Origin: Vreelandella neptunia | GTDB taxonomy: Bacteria > Pseudomonadota > Gammaproteobacteria > Pseudomonadales > Halomonadaceae | Direction: 5' to 3' | Length of the DNA stretch: 64,000 nucleotides | Assembly (NCBI RefSeq): GCF_000712975.1 | Contig: NZ_JHQL01000004.1 | Coordinates: 430,539-494,538, forward strand | Shown here: positions 9,317 through 17,469 of the stretch, piece after piece | Layout: every line of letters begins with the position of its first letter | Position numbering within the stretch: the stretch's first letter is position 1 | Notes under the pieces: generated by a model | What the model was told of the DNA's origin: nothing | Databases searched by the model: none | The model's input: only the letters and a program-made list of their open reading frames with translations | Position numbers and translations under genes: made by a program

Positions 9317-10086
9317 TATTCGGTACTAAAGCCATATTGCTGAAAAATAGCCAACGCGTCTGCTTCCTGCAGCCACGCATAAAATGCTTGCGCAACCTCG
9401 CCCGCCTGGGGAGTTAACACCATGCGTTGACGCAACGGCGTGTGCCATGTTTCAGGAATTAATACAAACTCACTGCGTTCGCTAAGTGCTGGCGCAAGCA
9501 CCAGCGAGTAGGCAACTAAGCCTCCACGGGCATCATCAGAAAGGGCAAACTGCAGCGTTTGAGACACATTTTCTCCTTGAATGCGCAGCGGCTCACTGGC
9601 TTCCCATAGGTCAGCGCTTTGCAGTACCTCTTGGGCAGCTACGCCATAAGGTGCGTGCTCAGGGCTGGCAATGGCTATTCGCTGACGCTGTCCGGCGTCA
9701 TGCGCAGCAATTGCCTCATGCACCCCCGCAAGCGGTGTCTGCTTATCAGGGAGGGGATACTTTCCTTTAGGCTGCGCCCATGCCAGCCGACCACGAGCGT
9801 AAATAACGCCCTCATTATCAACATGGCCTTGTTGATAAAGCGCCTGCACAAATACTTCATCCGCCGAAAGAAATAGCTCAAAAGGAGCCCCTTGAGCTAT
9901 TTGGCGACGAAAATTTCCGGAGGAACCGAAATTGAGGCGCAGAACATGCCCCGTTTGCTGAGTAAAACGCTCAGCCGCCTCTTCTAATGCAAACTGCAGG
10001 TTAGAGGCTGCAGCAATAATAGGTGCGCCTGCAAATGCAGGCGCAGTAACCAGTAACAAACATATCAACAGCAGCGCTCGCATCAT
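9316..10086 (-). CDS. modA: Molybdate-binding periplasmic protein
   Basis: Periplasmic molybdate/tungstate-binding subunit, 256 residues. A short signal peptide (hydrophobic LLLICLLLVTAPAFA) is followed by IIAAASNLQFALEE and then FGSSGNFRRQI. These keep the ModA oxyanion-binding serines in AASN and GSSG. The ATG follows the pyruvate kinase stop codon with no gap and there is no convincing Shine-Dalgarno sequence. Expression is therefore probably coupled to the upstream gene, or driven by a promoter inside it. Confidence 0.92.
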   Translation of the reverse strand: MMRALLLICLLLVTAPAFAGAPIIAAASNLQFALEEAAERFTQQTGHVLRLNFGSSGNFRRQIAQGAPFELFLSADEVFVQALYQQGHVDNEGVIYARGRLAWAQPKGKYPLPDKQTPLAGVHEAIAAHDAGQRQRIAIASPEHAPYGVAAQEVLQSADLWEASEPLRIQGENVSQTLQFALSDDARGGLVAYSLVLAPALSERSEFVLIPETWHTPLRQRMVLTPQAGEVAQAFYAWLQEADALAIFQQYGFSTE

Positions 10087-11571
10087 CTAGCGCTGTGCTT
10101 GTTCAACGTGCTGATCGTTAATCAACATCACCTTCATGGTATTGGTACCGCCATGAGCATTCATATGATCGCCTCGGGTCAGGATGACATAGTCACCAAG
10201 TTTAGCGACGCCCTGCTTAACCAGCAACGTTAGTGCTTCATCATTCAGCTCCGTAGCGCCCATTTCTGAGGTATCAAACGGAAGTGACACAACACCGCGA
10301 TATAGCGCCATACGACGCTGGGCGATAGGGTTATGGGCAAGCCCAACAATGGGCAGACCTGAGCGGATACGTGAAGCAATCAACGGCGTGTAACCTGAGG
10401 AAGTCATACAGGCAATCGCCGTGACCCCTTGCATATGATTGGCGGCGTACATGGCTGAAAGCGCAATGGTCTCATCTGGCTGAGAGAAACCTTCATGAAT
10501 ACGGTGGCCTGATTCTTGGGCAGTTTTTTCTCGCTCAGCACCTAAACATACCCGTGCCATTGCTTCTACGGTTTCCACTGGGTAGTCGCCCGCGGCGGTT
10601 TCGGCGGAAAGCATCACCGCGTCGCTGCCATCCAGCACCGCATTAGCAACGTCGAAGACCTCGGCGCGGGTGGGCAGCGGCGCTGAAATCATACTTTCCA
10701 TCATTTGCGTGGCGGTAATCACAGCGCGGTTAAGCGAGCGCGCACGCTTGATCATGCGCTTTTGCACGCCCACCAGTTTAGCATCTCCAATCTCAACCCC
10801 TAAGTCACCCCGCGCCACCATGACCGCTTCAGACGCTTCGATAATACCGTCAAGAGTCGCCTCATCCGCCACCGCTTCGGCGCGCTCTACCTTTGCCACC
10901 AAGCCAATATCTTTACCTGCTTCACCAAGTAAGCGGCGCGCTTCTCGCATATCTTCAGCATGACGGGGAAACGAAATAGCTAGATAATCGACGCCAATAT
11001 CCACAGCGGTTTTTAGATCGTCTTTATCTTTTTCTGTTAAGGCAGGAGCAGATAGCCCACCGCCTTGCTTATTAATGCCTTTATGGTTGGAGAGCTTACC
11101 GCCAACCACTACTTGGGTATGCACCTGCTGGCCATCTACCCGGGTAACGTCCAACACCACACGGCCATCGTCTAGCAACAAGCGATCTCCGGCCGTGACA
11201 TCCTGCGCCAACGTTTTGTAATCACAGCCCACCTGGTGCACATCGCCAGCATCGCCATCAAGCGCCATATCAAGAATAAACGGCTGACCCTCTTTAAGTA
11301 CCACAGCGCCTTCTTTAAAGCGCGCAATACGAATTTTAGGGCCTTGAAGATCCCCCAATGCCGCGACGCTGCGGCCTAACTGAGCAGCGATTTCACGCAC
11401 GCGCACTAAACGTCGACGATGATCATCTGCGCTACCATGAGAGAAGTTCAAACGCACCACATCAACGCCCGCCGCAAGCATGGCTTCTAAGACACCTTCC
11501 CGATCGCTGGCGGGACCAAGGGTGGCGACAATTTTAGTACGACGGATCGACGAGAAGTGCAGTGCGTTCAT
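10087..11571 (-). CDS. pyk: Pyruvate kinase
   Basis: Final glycolytic enzyme: phosphoenolpyruvate + ADP to pyruvate + ATP, in the cytoplasm. It has 494 residues, within the usual range. The N-terminus [14 protein letters not shown], the nucleotide-site motif [10 protein letters not shown], the metal/substrate region [11 protein letters not shown], and [11 protein letters not shown] are all family signatures. The C-terminal allosteric domain is present. It is followed at zero distance by modA on the same strand, an unusual arrangement. An ATG start is used. Confidence 0.95.
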   Translation of the reverse strand: MNALHFSSIRRTKIVATLGPASDREGVLEAMLAAGVDVVRLNFSHGSADDHRRRLVRVREIAAQLGRSVAALGDLQGPKIRIARFKEGAVVLKEGQPFILDMALDGDAGDVHQVGCDYKTLAQDVTAGDRLLLDDGRVVLDVTRVDGQQVHTQVVVGGKLSNHKGINKQGGGLSAPALTEKDKDDLKTAVDIGVDYLAISFPRHAEDMREARRLLGEAGKDIGLVAKVERAEAVADEATLDGIIEASEAVMVARGDLGVEIGDAKLVGVQKRMIKRARSLNRAVITATQMMESMISAPLPTRAEVFDVANAVLDGSDAVMLSAETAAGDYPVETVEAMARVCLGAEREKTAQESGHRIHEGFSQPDETIALSAMYAANHMQGVTAIACMTSSGYTPLIASRIRSGLPIVGLAHNPIAQRRMALYRGVVSLPFDTSEMGATELNDEALTLLVKQGVAKLGDYVILTRGDHMNAHGGTNTMKVMLINDQHVEQAQR

Positions 11572-11661
11572 AAGAATCCAACCATTTAAATTATAGTTAA
11601 TGACACTAATAAATCAGTGTAACGCGTCCAGTATGACAGCGATGCAACACCGTGAAATGAT

Positions 11662-12150
11662 TTATGCCAAGGTTATGCAGATCGCGATAGGGAATTCATC
11701 ACAGTTGTTGCCATCGCCACCACGGTCTACCACTAAAAACTCGCCTTCACGCTCAAGCACCGACTGTATCGCGTGCCAGGTGCCGGCCCGGTAGTTAACG
11801 CCCTGGCGGCCGTCTGTGACAAAGGCGCGGACATCCGCCTTATCAATGGTATCGCCAGGGGGAGCGACTACCACAATAAAGCGCTCTTGATGCAACGGCA
11901 TAAAAGCTTGGCTACCTTGGGGATGACGCTCTAAAAAGGTTAATTCCAACGGCAGCGTAACTGGCTGGCTGACAAAAATATTGATCAGCGTATGGGCGTT
12001 TTCACCCAGCGTCTCTACGGTTGCCAGGTTGTGGTGTCGCTGGGTACGACCAGCATTAATGGGAAACGACGCTGACGTGCGGGCATCCAACACATCGCCA
12101 AAAGGCGCAAACGCCTCCGCTGTTAGCGGTTCAGCTATCAGTTTAATCAT
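11662..12150 (-). CDS. allA: Ureidoglycolate lyase
   Basis: Cytoplasmic enzyme releasing urea and glyoxylate from (S)-ureidoglycolate, the last step of the allantoin branch. It has 162 residues, the usual AllA length. The N-terminus LIAEPLTAEAFAPFGDVLDA and the C-terminal YRAGTWHAI stretch match the family. An AGGATG ribosome-binding site precedes the ATG. It is the last gene of the minus-strand unit puuE-allE-allA. The glyoxylate it makes would need a downstream route; glcDEFG lies 12 kb away, but acts mainly in the glycolate-to-glyoxylate direction. Confidence 0.9.
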   Translation of the reverse strand: MIKLIAEPLTAEAFAPFGDVLDARTSASFPINAGRTQRHHNLATVETLGENAHTLINIFVSQPVTLPLELTFLERHPQGSQAFMPLHQERFIVVVAPPGDTIDKADVRAFVTDGRQGVNYRAGTWHAIQSVLEREGEFLVVDRGGDGNNCDEFPIAICITLA

Positions 12151-12169
12151 TATAACATCCTAAAATAAC

Positions 12170-12200
12170 CTGCTTCGCTGGGGGAAATGCAGCGAAGCAG
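12170..12200 (-). terminator. Hairpin between allE and allA
   Basis: An 11-bp perfect stem, CTGCTTCGCTG/CAGCGAAGCAG, with a 9-nt loop. It sits just upstream of allA inside a presumed operon and has no long T-run, so an attenuator or a processing/stability hairpin is more likely than a strong terminator. Confidence 0.45.
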
Positions 12201-12215
12201 CCAACGTCATAGTCT

Positions 12216-12271
12216 AAGTACTGGAGAACAAGTACTGGAGAACAAGCACTGGAGAACAAGCACTAGAACTT
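12216..12271. repeat. 14-bp short tandem repeat, four copies
   Basis: Units AAGTACTGGAGAAC (two copies), AAGCACTGGAGAAC and a degenerate AAGCACTAGAACTT begin at 12216, 12230, 12244 and 12258. The last copy runs into the 3' end of allE, supplying its final Lys-Phe codons and stop codon. Confidence 0.9.
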
Positions 12272-13087
12272 GAGTGCGGCGTGGCGGTTGACGTCTTTGT
12301 ACAGTAAGTAACGGAATGGCCCCGGGCCGCCGGCATAACACGCCTGAGGGCAAAATGCGCGAAGCCACATAAAGTCGCCAGCCTCTACCTCAACCCATTG
12401 CTGGTTAAGGTGATACACCGCTTTACCTTCCAACACATAAAGCCCGTGCTCCATCACGTGAGTTTCATCGAAAGGAATCACGCCACCTGGCTGGAAAGTC
12501 ACGATATTGACGTGCATATCGTGGCGCACATCTCCAGGGTCGACAAAGCGCGTGGTTGCCCAGCGACCCTCTGTGCCAGGCATTTCATTGGGGGCGATGT
12601 CTTGCTCATTGGTGACAAAGGCCTTCGGTGCGTCCAACCCTTCCACAAACTCATAGGCCTTGCGAATCCAGTGAAAACGCACGGGCGCAGACGATTCGTT
12701 GCGCACCTGCCAGTGGCTGCCAGGGGGGATAAATGCATAGCCACCGGGGCGCATGGTGTGGCGCTCGCCTGCCAATGTGAGTGTTAACTCGCCTTCTACA
12801 ATGAACAGCACGCCTTCGGCCTGGGGGTCTAACTCCGGCTTGTCACTGCCGCCTTCAGGCTGAACTTCCATGATGTATTGAGAGAACGTTTCAGCAAAGC
12901 CAGAAAGCGGGCGTGCCAGCACCCATAGCCGCGTGCCTTCCCAGAAAGGCAAGTTGCTGGTGACGATATCGCGCATCACGCCTTTAGGAATCAACGCATA
13001 CGCTTCGGTGAATACGGCACGATCAGCGGTTAGCTGTGTTTGCGGCGGGTGCCCCCCTGTAGGGGCGTAGTAAGGAGATTTATTCAT
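12263..13087 (-). CDS. allE: (S)-ureidoglycine aminohydrolase (ura-cupin)
   Basis: Cupin enzyme that converts (S)-ureidoglycine to (S)-ureidoglycolate and ammonia. It has 274 residues with two cupin halves. The N-terminal half has EGVLFIVEGELTLTLAG and the C-terminal half contains FDETHVMEHGLYVLEGKAVY. The latter carries the glutamate/histidine cluster that binds manganese in characterised members. Database names for this family sometimes also say allantoicase, but that activity is not supported by the fold. An AAAGG ribosome-binding site precedes the ATG. It lies between puuE and allA on the same strand. Confidence 0.92.
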   Translation of the reverse strand: MNKSPYYAPTGGHPPQTQLTADRAVFTEAYALIPKGVMRDIVTSNLPFWEGTRLWVLARPLSGFAETFSQYIMEVQPEGGSDKPELDPQAEGVLFIVEGELTLTLAGERHTMRPGGYAFIPPGSHWQVRNESSAPVRFHWIRKAYEFVEGLDAPKAFVTNEQDIAPNEMPGTEGRWATTRFVDPGDVRHDMHVNIVTFQPGGVIPFDETHVMEHGLYVLEGKAVYHLNQQWVEVEAGDFMWLRAFCPQACYAGGPGPFRYLLYKDVNRHAALKF

Positions 13088-13098
13088 TATATTGCCTT

Positions 13099-14046
13099 TC
13101 AGCGAGTTGGAGCGGGATGCTGCTCAGCCCAGTGGCGAGCGATATCCACACGACGTGCTACCCATACGCGATCATGGGCTTCGATATGGTCTAAAAAGCG
13201 CTGCAGCGCGCGCAAGCGCCCAGGACGGCCTAGCAACCGACAATGCATGCCAATCGAGAGCATTTTGGGCGACTCATCTCCCTCGGCATACAACACATCA
13301 AAGGCATCACGCAGATAGGTAAAGAAGTGATCCGCGGTATTAAAGCCTTGAGGAGCGGCAAAGCGCATGTCGTTGGTATCTAGGGTATAGGGCACGATCA
13401 GGTGATTATGCTCACTGCCTTGGCTGTCTGTCACAGAGGTCCAAAACGGCAAGTCGTCACCATAGTAGTCACTGTCGTAGAGAAAACCGCCCTCATCTAG
13501 AATCAGCCGTCGCGTGTTCGGGCTATCGCGCCCGGTGTACCAGCCTTGCGGTTTTTCACCATAAAGACGCTGGAAAATGTCCATGGCTTTTTGCAGGTGT
13601 TCTCGCTCTACATGCTCAGGAACTTCTTGATAGTGGATCCAGCGATAGCCATGGCAGGCAATTTCGTGCCCCAGCTCTTTAAATGCCTGAGCGACGTCGG
13701 GGTTACGCTCTAGCGCCATGGCTACCCCAAATACCGTCAGTGGCAAATCACGCTTTTCGAACTCGCGCAGAATCCGCCATACGCCTGCCCTAGAGCCATA
13801 TTCATAGATCGACTCCATACTTAGGTGCCGGTCTGGATAGCTGGCCGCGCCAATGATCTCAGACAGAAATTGCTCTGACCCTGCGTCACCGTGAAGAACG
13901 CAGTTCTCCCCGCCCTCTTCATAATTCAACACAAACTGAACAGCAATTTTTGCCTTGCCTGGCCAATTAGCCTGAGGAGGGGTACGGCCATAGCCTGCTA
14001 AGTCACGCGGGTAGGTACTTAAGAGTTGATCAGATGAAGTCGACAT
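13099..14046 (-). CDS. puuE: Allantoinase, polysaccharide-deacetylase type
   Basis: Hydrolyses allantoin to allantoate; this is the metal-independent PuuE type, unrelated to amidohydrolase allantoinases. It has 315 residues. Family landmarks are YPRDLAGYGRTPPQANWPGKA, FVLNYEEGGEN, YGSRAGVWRILREF, the NodB-like HEIACHGYRW and the TGRDSPNTRRL segment. AAGGAG precedes the ATG by 7 nt. It is the first gene of the unit puuE-allE-allA and is transcribed divergently from the racemase/permease pair, sharing a promoter region with two GTATAC palindromes. Confidence 0.94.
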   Translation of the reverse strand: MSTSSDQLLSTYPRDLAGYGRTPPQANWPGKAKIAVQFVLNYEEGGENCVLHGDAGSEQFLSEIIGAASYPDRHLSMESIYEYGSRAGVWRILREFEKRDLPLTVFGVAMALERNPDVAQAFKELGHEIACHGYRWIHYQEVPEHVEREHLQKAMDIFQRLYGEKPQGWYTGRDSPNTRRLILDEGGFLYDSDYYGDDLPFWTSVTDSQGSEHNHLIVPYTLDTNDMRFAAPQGFNTADHFFTYLRDAFDVLYAEGDESPKMLSIGMHCRLLGRPGRLRALQRFLDHIEAHDRVWVARRVDIARHWAEQHPAPTR

Positions 14047-14113
14047 TCAGCAGCTCCTTTCATGGATGCAGCGCATTTTATTAATATTAACAATATCGCA
14101 ATACAAAAAATAA

Positions 14114-14123
14114 TTGTATACAA
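14114..14123. promoter_or_regulatory. Predicted operator TTGTATACAA, puuE side
   Basis: A perfect 10-bp palindrome about 70 bp upstream of puuE. It fits the tNGTaNtACNa-type consensus described for FadR-subfamily (FCD) GntR regulators. Related sites occur at 14297 and 19116, all in promoter gaps of the purine island, which also encodes one FCD regulator. Confidence 0.6.
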
Positions 14124-14296
14124 AATAGCGGCATTTGGTAATCACTTCAATCCAGCTGCACGTTAATTAGCTGACTCTACTTACATTTTAGCGCTTACAT
14201 AGCGCTAAGCAGTTGAAAGCTGAACAGTTGGTCAAATTAACACTTTGTTTTATGCCATATAAAAGAGCTTGCGGTCTACGCGAAACACCCCTATTT

Positions 14297-14306
14297 TCGT
14301 ATACAA
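14297..14306. promoter_or_regulatory. Predicted operator TCGTATACAA, racemase side
   Basis: One mismatch from the perfect TTGTATACAA site at 14114. It lies 36 bp upstream of the chosen racemase start codon, in the same divergent gap, a position where a bound repressor would block transcription. Confidence 0.55.
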
Positions 14307-14341
14307 GATATATAAAATTGTTTACCTGAAGGATGACTAAC

Positions 14342-15097
14342 GTGCACATACGCATTATTAATCCCAACACGACGGCTTCTATGACTGCTGCCATCCATCA
14401 GTCCGCCCTGCGTCAGGCAGCAGCATCAACCACCATTACCACCACCCAGCCCGATGCAGGGCCAGTGTCCATTGAGAGCCATTTTGACGAGGCGATTAGC
14501 GCGGTAGGCGTAGCCGAAGAAGTTCTTAAAGGAGAACGTGAAGGCGGCATCGATGCTTATGTAGTGGCCTGCTTTGGCGATCCTGGTTTACTCGCAGCCC
14601 GAGAGTTAACCCGCGCCCCGGTCATCGGCATTGCAGAAGCTGCCTTCCACTTAGCCACGCTGGTAAGCACTCGCTTCTCTATTGTGACGACATTAGGACG
14701 CACCGGCATTATTGCCGAACACTTGCTGGAACAGTACGGCTTTCGCCACCACTGCCGCCGCATCCGCGCTGCAGAAATTCCTGTTCTTGATCTTGAACAC
14801 CACCCAGACGCAGCCTTTACCCGCATTGTCGAAGAGTGTTGCCGTGCTCGTGATGAGGATGGTATTGGCGCCATTGTCTTGGGGTGCGGTGGAATGGCGA
14901 ACCTAACGGCCGACATTAGCCGTGAAGTAGGGCTGCCTGTCGTCGAGGGTGTTAGCGCCGCGTTAAAGCTGGCGGAATCGCTGGTTAGCCTGGGCCTTCA
15001 TACCAGTAAACACGGCGATCTGGACTATCCGCGCCCGAAATCGTTTACCGGCAAGTTTGCCGCGCTATCTGACCTGCAACTTCCTACCTCAAGGTGA
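14342..15097 (+). CDS. Asp/Glu/hydantoin racemase family protein, probable allantoin racemase
   Basis: Cytoplasmic enzyme of the cofactor-independent racemase family, which uses two cysteines as acid/base. The sequence shows the N-terminal IRIINPNTTASMT motif, a first cysteine in VVACFGDPGL and a second in IVLGCGGMANL, as expected for an active racemase. By context it probably interconverts allantoin enantiomers for the allantoinase. The GTG at 14342 is preferred, giving MHIRIINPNTT. GAAGG lies 9 nt upstream of it, whereas the in-frame ATG at 14333 directly abuts that site. The permease gene follows 163 bp downstream on the same strand. Confidence 0.85.
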   Translation: MHIRIINPNTTASMTAAIHQSALRQAAASTTITTTQPDAGPVSIESHFDEAISAVGVAEEVLKGEREGGIDAYVVACFGDPGLLAARELTRAPVIGIAEAAFHLATLVSTRFSIVTTLGRTGIIAEHLLEQYGFRHHCRRIRAAEIPVLDLEHHPDAAFTRIVEECCRARDEDGIGAIVLGCGGMANLTADISREVGLPVVEGVSAALKLAESLVSLGLHTSKHGDLDYPRPKSFTGKFAALSDLQLPTSR

Positions 15098-15260
15098 TAA
15101 CCACTTAACCACTGACCATGCACTAATAAATAGCTCAATAACTAACAACATAACCATTAAGAAACAGCCGTTTCGTCAGCACGCTACGCCGCAAGCACTT
15201 CTTGGGCACACAACGCGCCCAGGCTACCAATAACATCGATAATCTTGCGAGGACGGAAAC

Positions 15261-16631
15261 ATGAGCAACTCTAACCCTGCTCTTACGTCAGAAGAAGCCC
15301 CCATTGCGAACACCGCCATAGCTGAGAAAGCTATAGGCGCTGAAAGCCTTGCACCGCAAAGCACGCGAATTATGGGACGAACATCCTACTTTTTAGCTTG
15401 GTTTGGCGGGTGTGTCTCTATTGGCACCTTCGCCATGGGTTCAAGTGTGGTTGGCACCTTAAACCTACTGCAAGCCACGTTGGCTATTGCCATTGGCTGT
15501 TTTGTGATTGGCATCGCACTGGCCATTAACGGTGCAGCGGGCTACAAATACGGCATTCCCTTTATGGTGCAGGCACGTAGCGCTTTTGGCTTTACCGGCA
15601 CCCGTATTCCTGGCCTAGTAAGGGCCGTGCCTGCCGTGGTGTGGTATGGCTTTCAAAGCTGGATTGGCGCTGGCGCATTGAATATGGTCTCAGCCACTTT
15701 ATTTGGCTTCGACAACCTCATTTTCTACTTTATTACCTTCCAGTTTTTGCAAATTGGTTTGTCAGTGTTGGGCTTTCAAGGCATTAAATGGCTTGAGAAT
15801 ATCGGCAGCGTCTTTATTTTGCTTTCACTGATGTACATGTTCTACGCCACGGTGCAACGCTATGGCGATGAGCTGTCGGCTAGCATTTTGACTATGGAAG
15901 GCTCTTGGGGCTTGCCGTTCTGGAGTGCCACCATGCTATTCCTGGGCATCTATAGCACCATGATGCTTAATGTCAGCGACTATTCGCGAGAACATAAGAA
16001 AGGCACGAAACAGAGCGTGTTAACCACTATCTACGCCATGTCGATTCTGCCCTGCACGCTGTTCATGGGCTTGATTGGCTATATGGTGTCAGAAGCGACG
16101 GGCACGGCTGACCCCATTCAAGTATTTGCCAATGCGGTTGATAACACGCCATTGCTGATGACCACGCTGCTTTTTATTGCCTTTGCCCAAGTCACTACCA
16201 ACGTCCTTAACAACGTAGTGCCCCCCACCTACGTATTAATGGACGTATTTAAACTTAAGTTTCCGGTAGCCACCGTTATTGTTGGCTTGCTAGCCTTCGC
16301 CACTTTCCCTTGGAAGCTGGTTCAGCCTGAGTCCGCCGCTGGCCTGCAGCTCTTCGTACAAACATATTCGGCCTTTCTTGGCCCTATCTTTGCCATTCTG
16401 GTCGTGGATTACTACATCATACGCCGCCGTACGCTAGACATTAGCAAGCTGTACGACCCTTCTGGCCCTTATCAAGGTGTCAACAAAGCTGCCCTAATCG
16501 CAACCGTAGTTGGTATTGTGGCCGCACTAACCTTCTCTTCGATCTCTTGGTACGCCAGCCTTATTCCTGCTGGGCTGACCTATTACCTACTGATGAAGCA
16601 TTGGCCTGCCTGCCAGCGGTTTACCCAGTAA
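15261..16631 (+). CDS. NCS1-family nucleobase/allantoin permease
   Basis: Inner-membrane symporter of the NCS1 family (cytosine, purines, uracil, thiamine, allantoin, hydantoin). It has 456 residues with a soluble 35-residue N-terminus and 12 predicted transmembrane helices. Conserved stretches include KYGIPFMVQARSAFGFTGTRIPGLVRA and WYGFQSWIGAGALN. The position between an allantoin racemase-like gene and urate genes suggests uptake of allantoin or a purine, but the substrate cannot be fixed from sequence. GAGG lies upstream of the ATG. A strong terminator follows. Confidence 0.88.
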   Translation: MSNSNPALTSEEAPIANTAIAEKAIGAESLAPQSTRIMGRTSYFLAWFGGCVSIGTFAMGSSVVGTLNLLQATLAIAIGCFVIGIALAINGAAGYKYGIPFMVQARSAFGFTGTRIPGLVRAVPAVVWYGFQSWIGAGALNMVSATLFGFDNLIFYFITFQFLQIGLSVLGFQGIKWLENIGSVFILLSLMYMFYATVQRYGDELSASILTMEGSWGLPFWSATMLFLGIYSTMMLNVSDYSREHKKGTKQSVLTTIYAMSILPCTLFMGLIGYMVSEATGTADPIQVFANAVDNTPLLMTTLLFIAFAQVTTNVLNNVVPPTYVLMDVFKLKFPVATVIVGLLAFATFPWKLVQPESAAGLQLFVQTYSAFLGPIFAILVVDYYIIRRRTLDISKLYDPSGPYQGVNKAALIATVVGIVAALTFSSISWYASLIPAGLTYYLLMKHWPACQRFTQ

Positions 16632-16680
16632 TAGGGACGCAACGCCCCTGCTGTGACTGCTCCTGAGGTGATGCTGTCCC

Positions 16681-16712
16681 AATGCCCAGACAATATTGTC
16701 TGGGCATTTTTT
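16681..16712 (+). terminator. Rho-independent terminator after the NCS1 permease
   Basis: A perfect 14-bp inverted repeat, AATGCCCAGACAAT/ATTGTCTGGGCATT, with its 3' arm running into TTTTTT. The T-run is on the plus strand only, so it terminates the permease transcript. It also separates that gene from the convergent gntR. Confidence 0.85.
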
Positions 16713-16728
16713 AACTTTACGAAGCGAC

Positions 16729-17445
16729 TTAACCACCAAAAATCTGCTGTAGATCTGGTACGTTCTCTTCTTCTTCGACCATCGAAAGTGATGCTTCAAT
16801 CGCTTTAAGATGGCGGCTCATAAATGCTTTCGCTCGTTCGCCGTTGCCCGCTTCCAAATAGCCGATCAAGTCATCGTGATCATGGGATTCACAGCCTAAG
16901 TGACCGCGATGGCCGTAAACCGCCAGAATCAACGACGAGCGTGAGCATAGACGCTCAACAAACTCAGCAAGCGTTGCATTACCCGAAAGCTGGGCAAGGC
17001 GCACGTGAAAGTCAGCCGACAGGCGAATAGCGACGCTTTGTTGACCATTGCGTAGCGCTTGACGCTCCTGGCGAGCCATTTCACGCAGTTCGGCGGCCTC
17101 TTTCTCTCCGATCCGCCTTGCCACATCAGGCATTAGCCCACACTCAATCATCTGACGTGCATCAAACACATCTTTTGCTTCGTCTGCAGTGGGGCGCGTC
17201 ACGCTAGCACCGCGCCGCGGCGTAAGCGTGACCAGCTGCTCTAACGCTAAGCGTTGCAAGATCTTGCGGATGCCGGTACGGCTGATGCCAAAAACTTCTG
17301 ACAAAGCATCTTCACGCAGCCGAGCGCCTGGCTTTAGCCGCTGTTCGACAATAGCGTCGCTAACCGCGCGATAGATCGACTCGTGGCGCTCCTCACCTTC
17401 TTTTTCCGAGGGTCTTTGCTTTAACGCCGCCTGCGCATCACTCAT
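16729..17445 (-). CDS. GntR-family regulator, FCD (FadR) subfamily
   Basis: DNA-binding transcription factor, 238 residues. The N-terminal winged helix-turn-helix (about residues 25-90) has the family pattern LKPGARLREDALSEVFGISRTGIRKIL and LVTLTPRRGASV. The C-terminal helical FCD ligand-binding domain contains DFHVRLAQLSGN and a metal/ligand histidine pattern (VYGHRGH, SRHLKAIE). It lies inside the purine island directly upstream of puuD on the same strand. It is the obvious candidate to bind the GTATAC palindromes at 14114, 14297 and 19116 in response to a purine intermediate, but that link is inference. AGGAG precedes the ATG. Confidence 0.9.
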   Translation of the reverse strand: MSDAQAALKQRPSEKEGEERHESIYRAVSDAIVEQRLKPGARLREDALSEVFGISRTGIRKILQRLALEQLVTLTPRRGASVTRPTADEAKDVFDARQMIECGLMPDVARRIGEKEAAELREMARQERQALRNGQQSVAIRLSADFHVRLAQLSGNATLAEFVERLCSRSSLILAVYGHRGHLGCESHDHDDLIGYLEAGNGERAKAFMSRHLKAIEASLSMVEEEENVPDLQQIFGG

Positions 17446-17469
17446 AGGATCTCCTGTCTATGACTTTAA

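Noticed and set aside
14557..14916. Long antisense open frame inside the racemase gene
   Set aside because: It is a shadow of the plus-strand gene, which has clear family motifs; the antisense product has no recognisable domain or ribosome-binding site.
15098..15260. Possible riboswitch in the leader of the NCS1 permease
   Set aside because: I could not recognise a purine, xanthine or guanidine aptamer core or a credible expression platform in the 163 bp.
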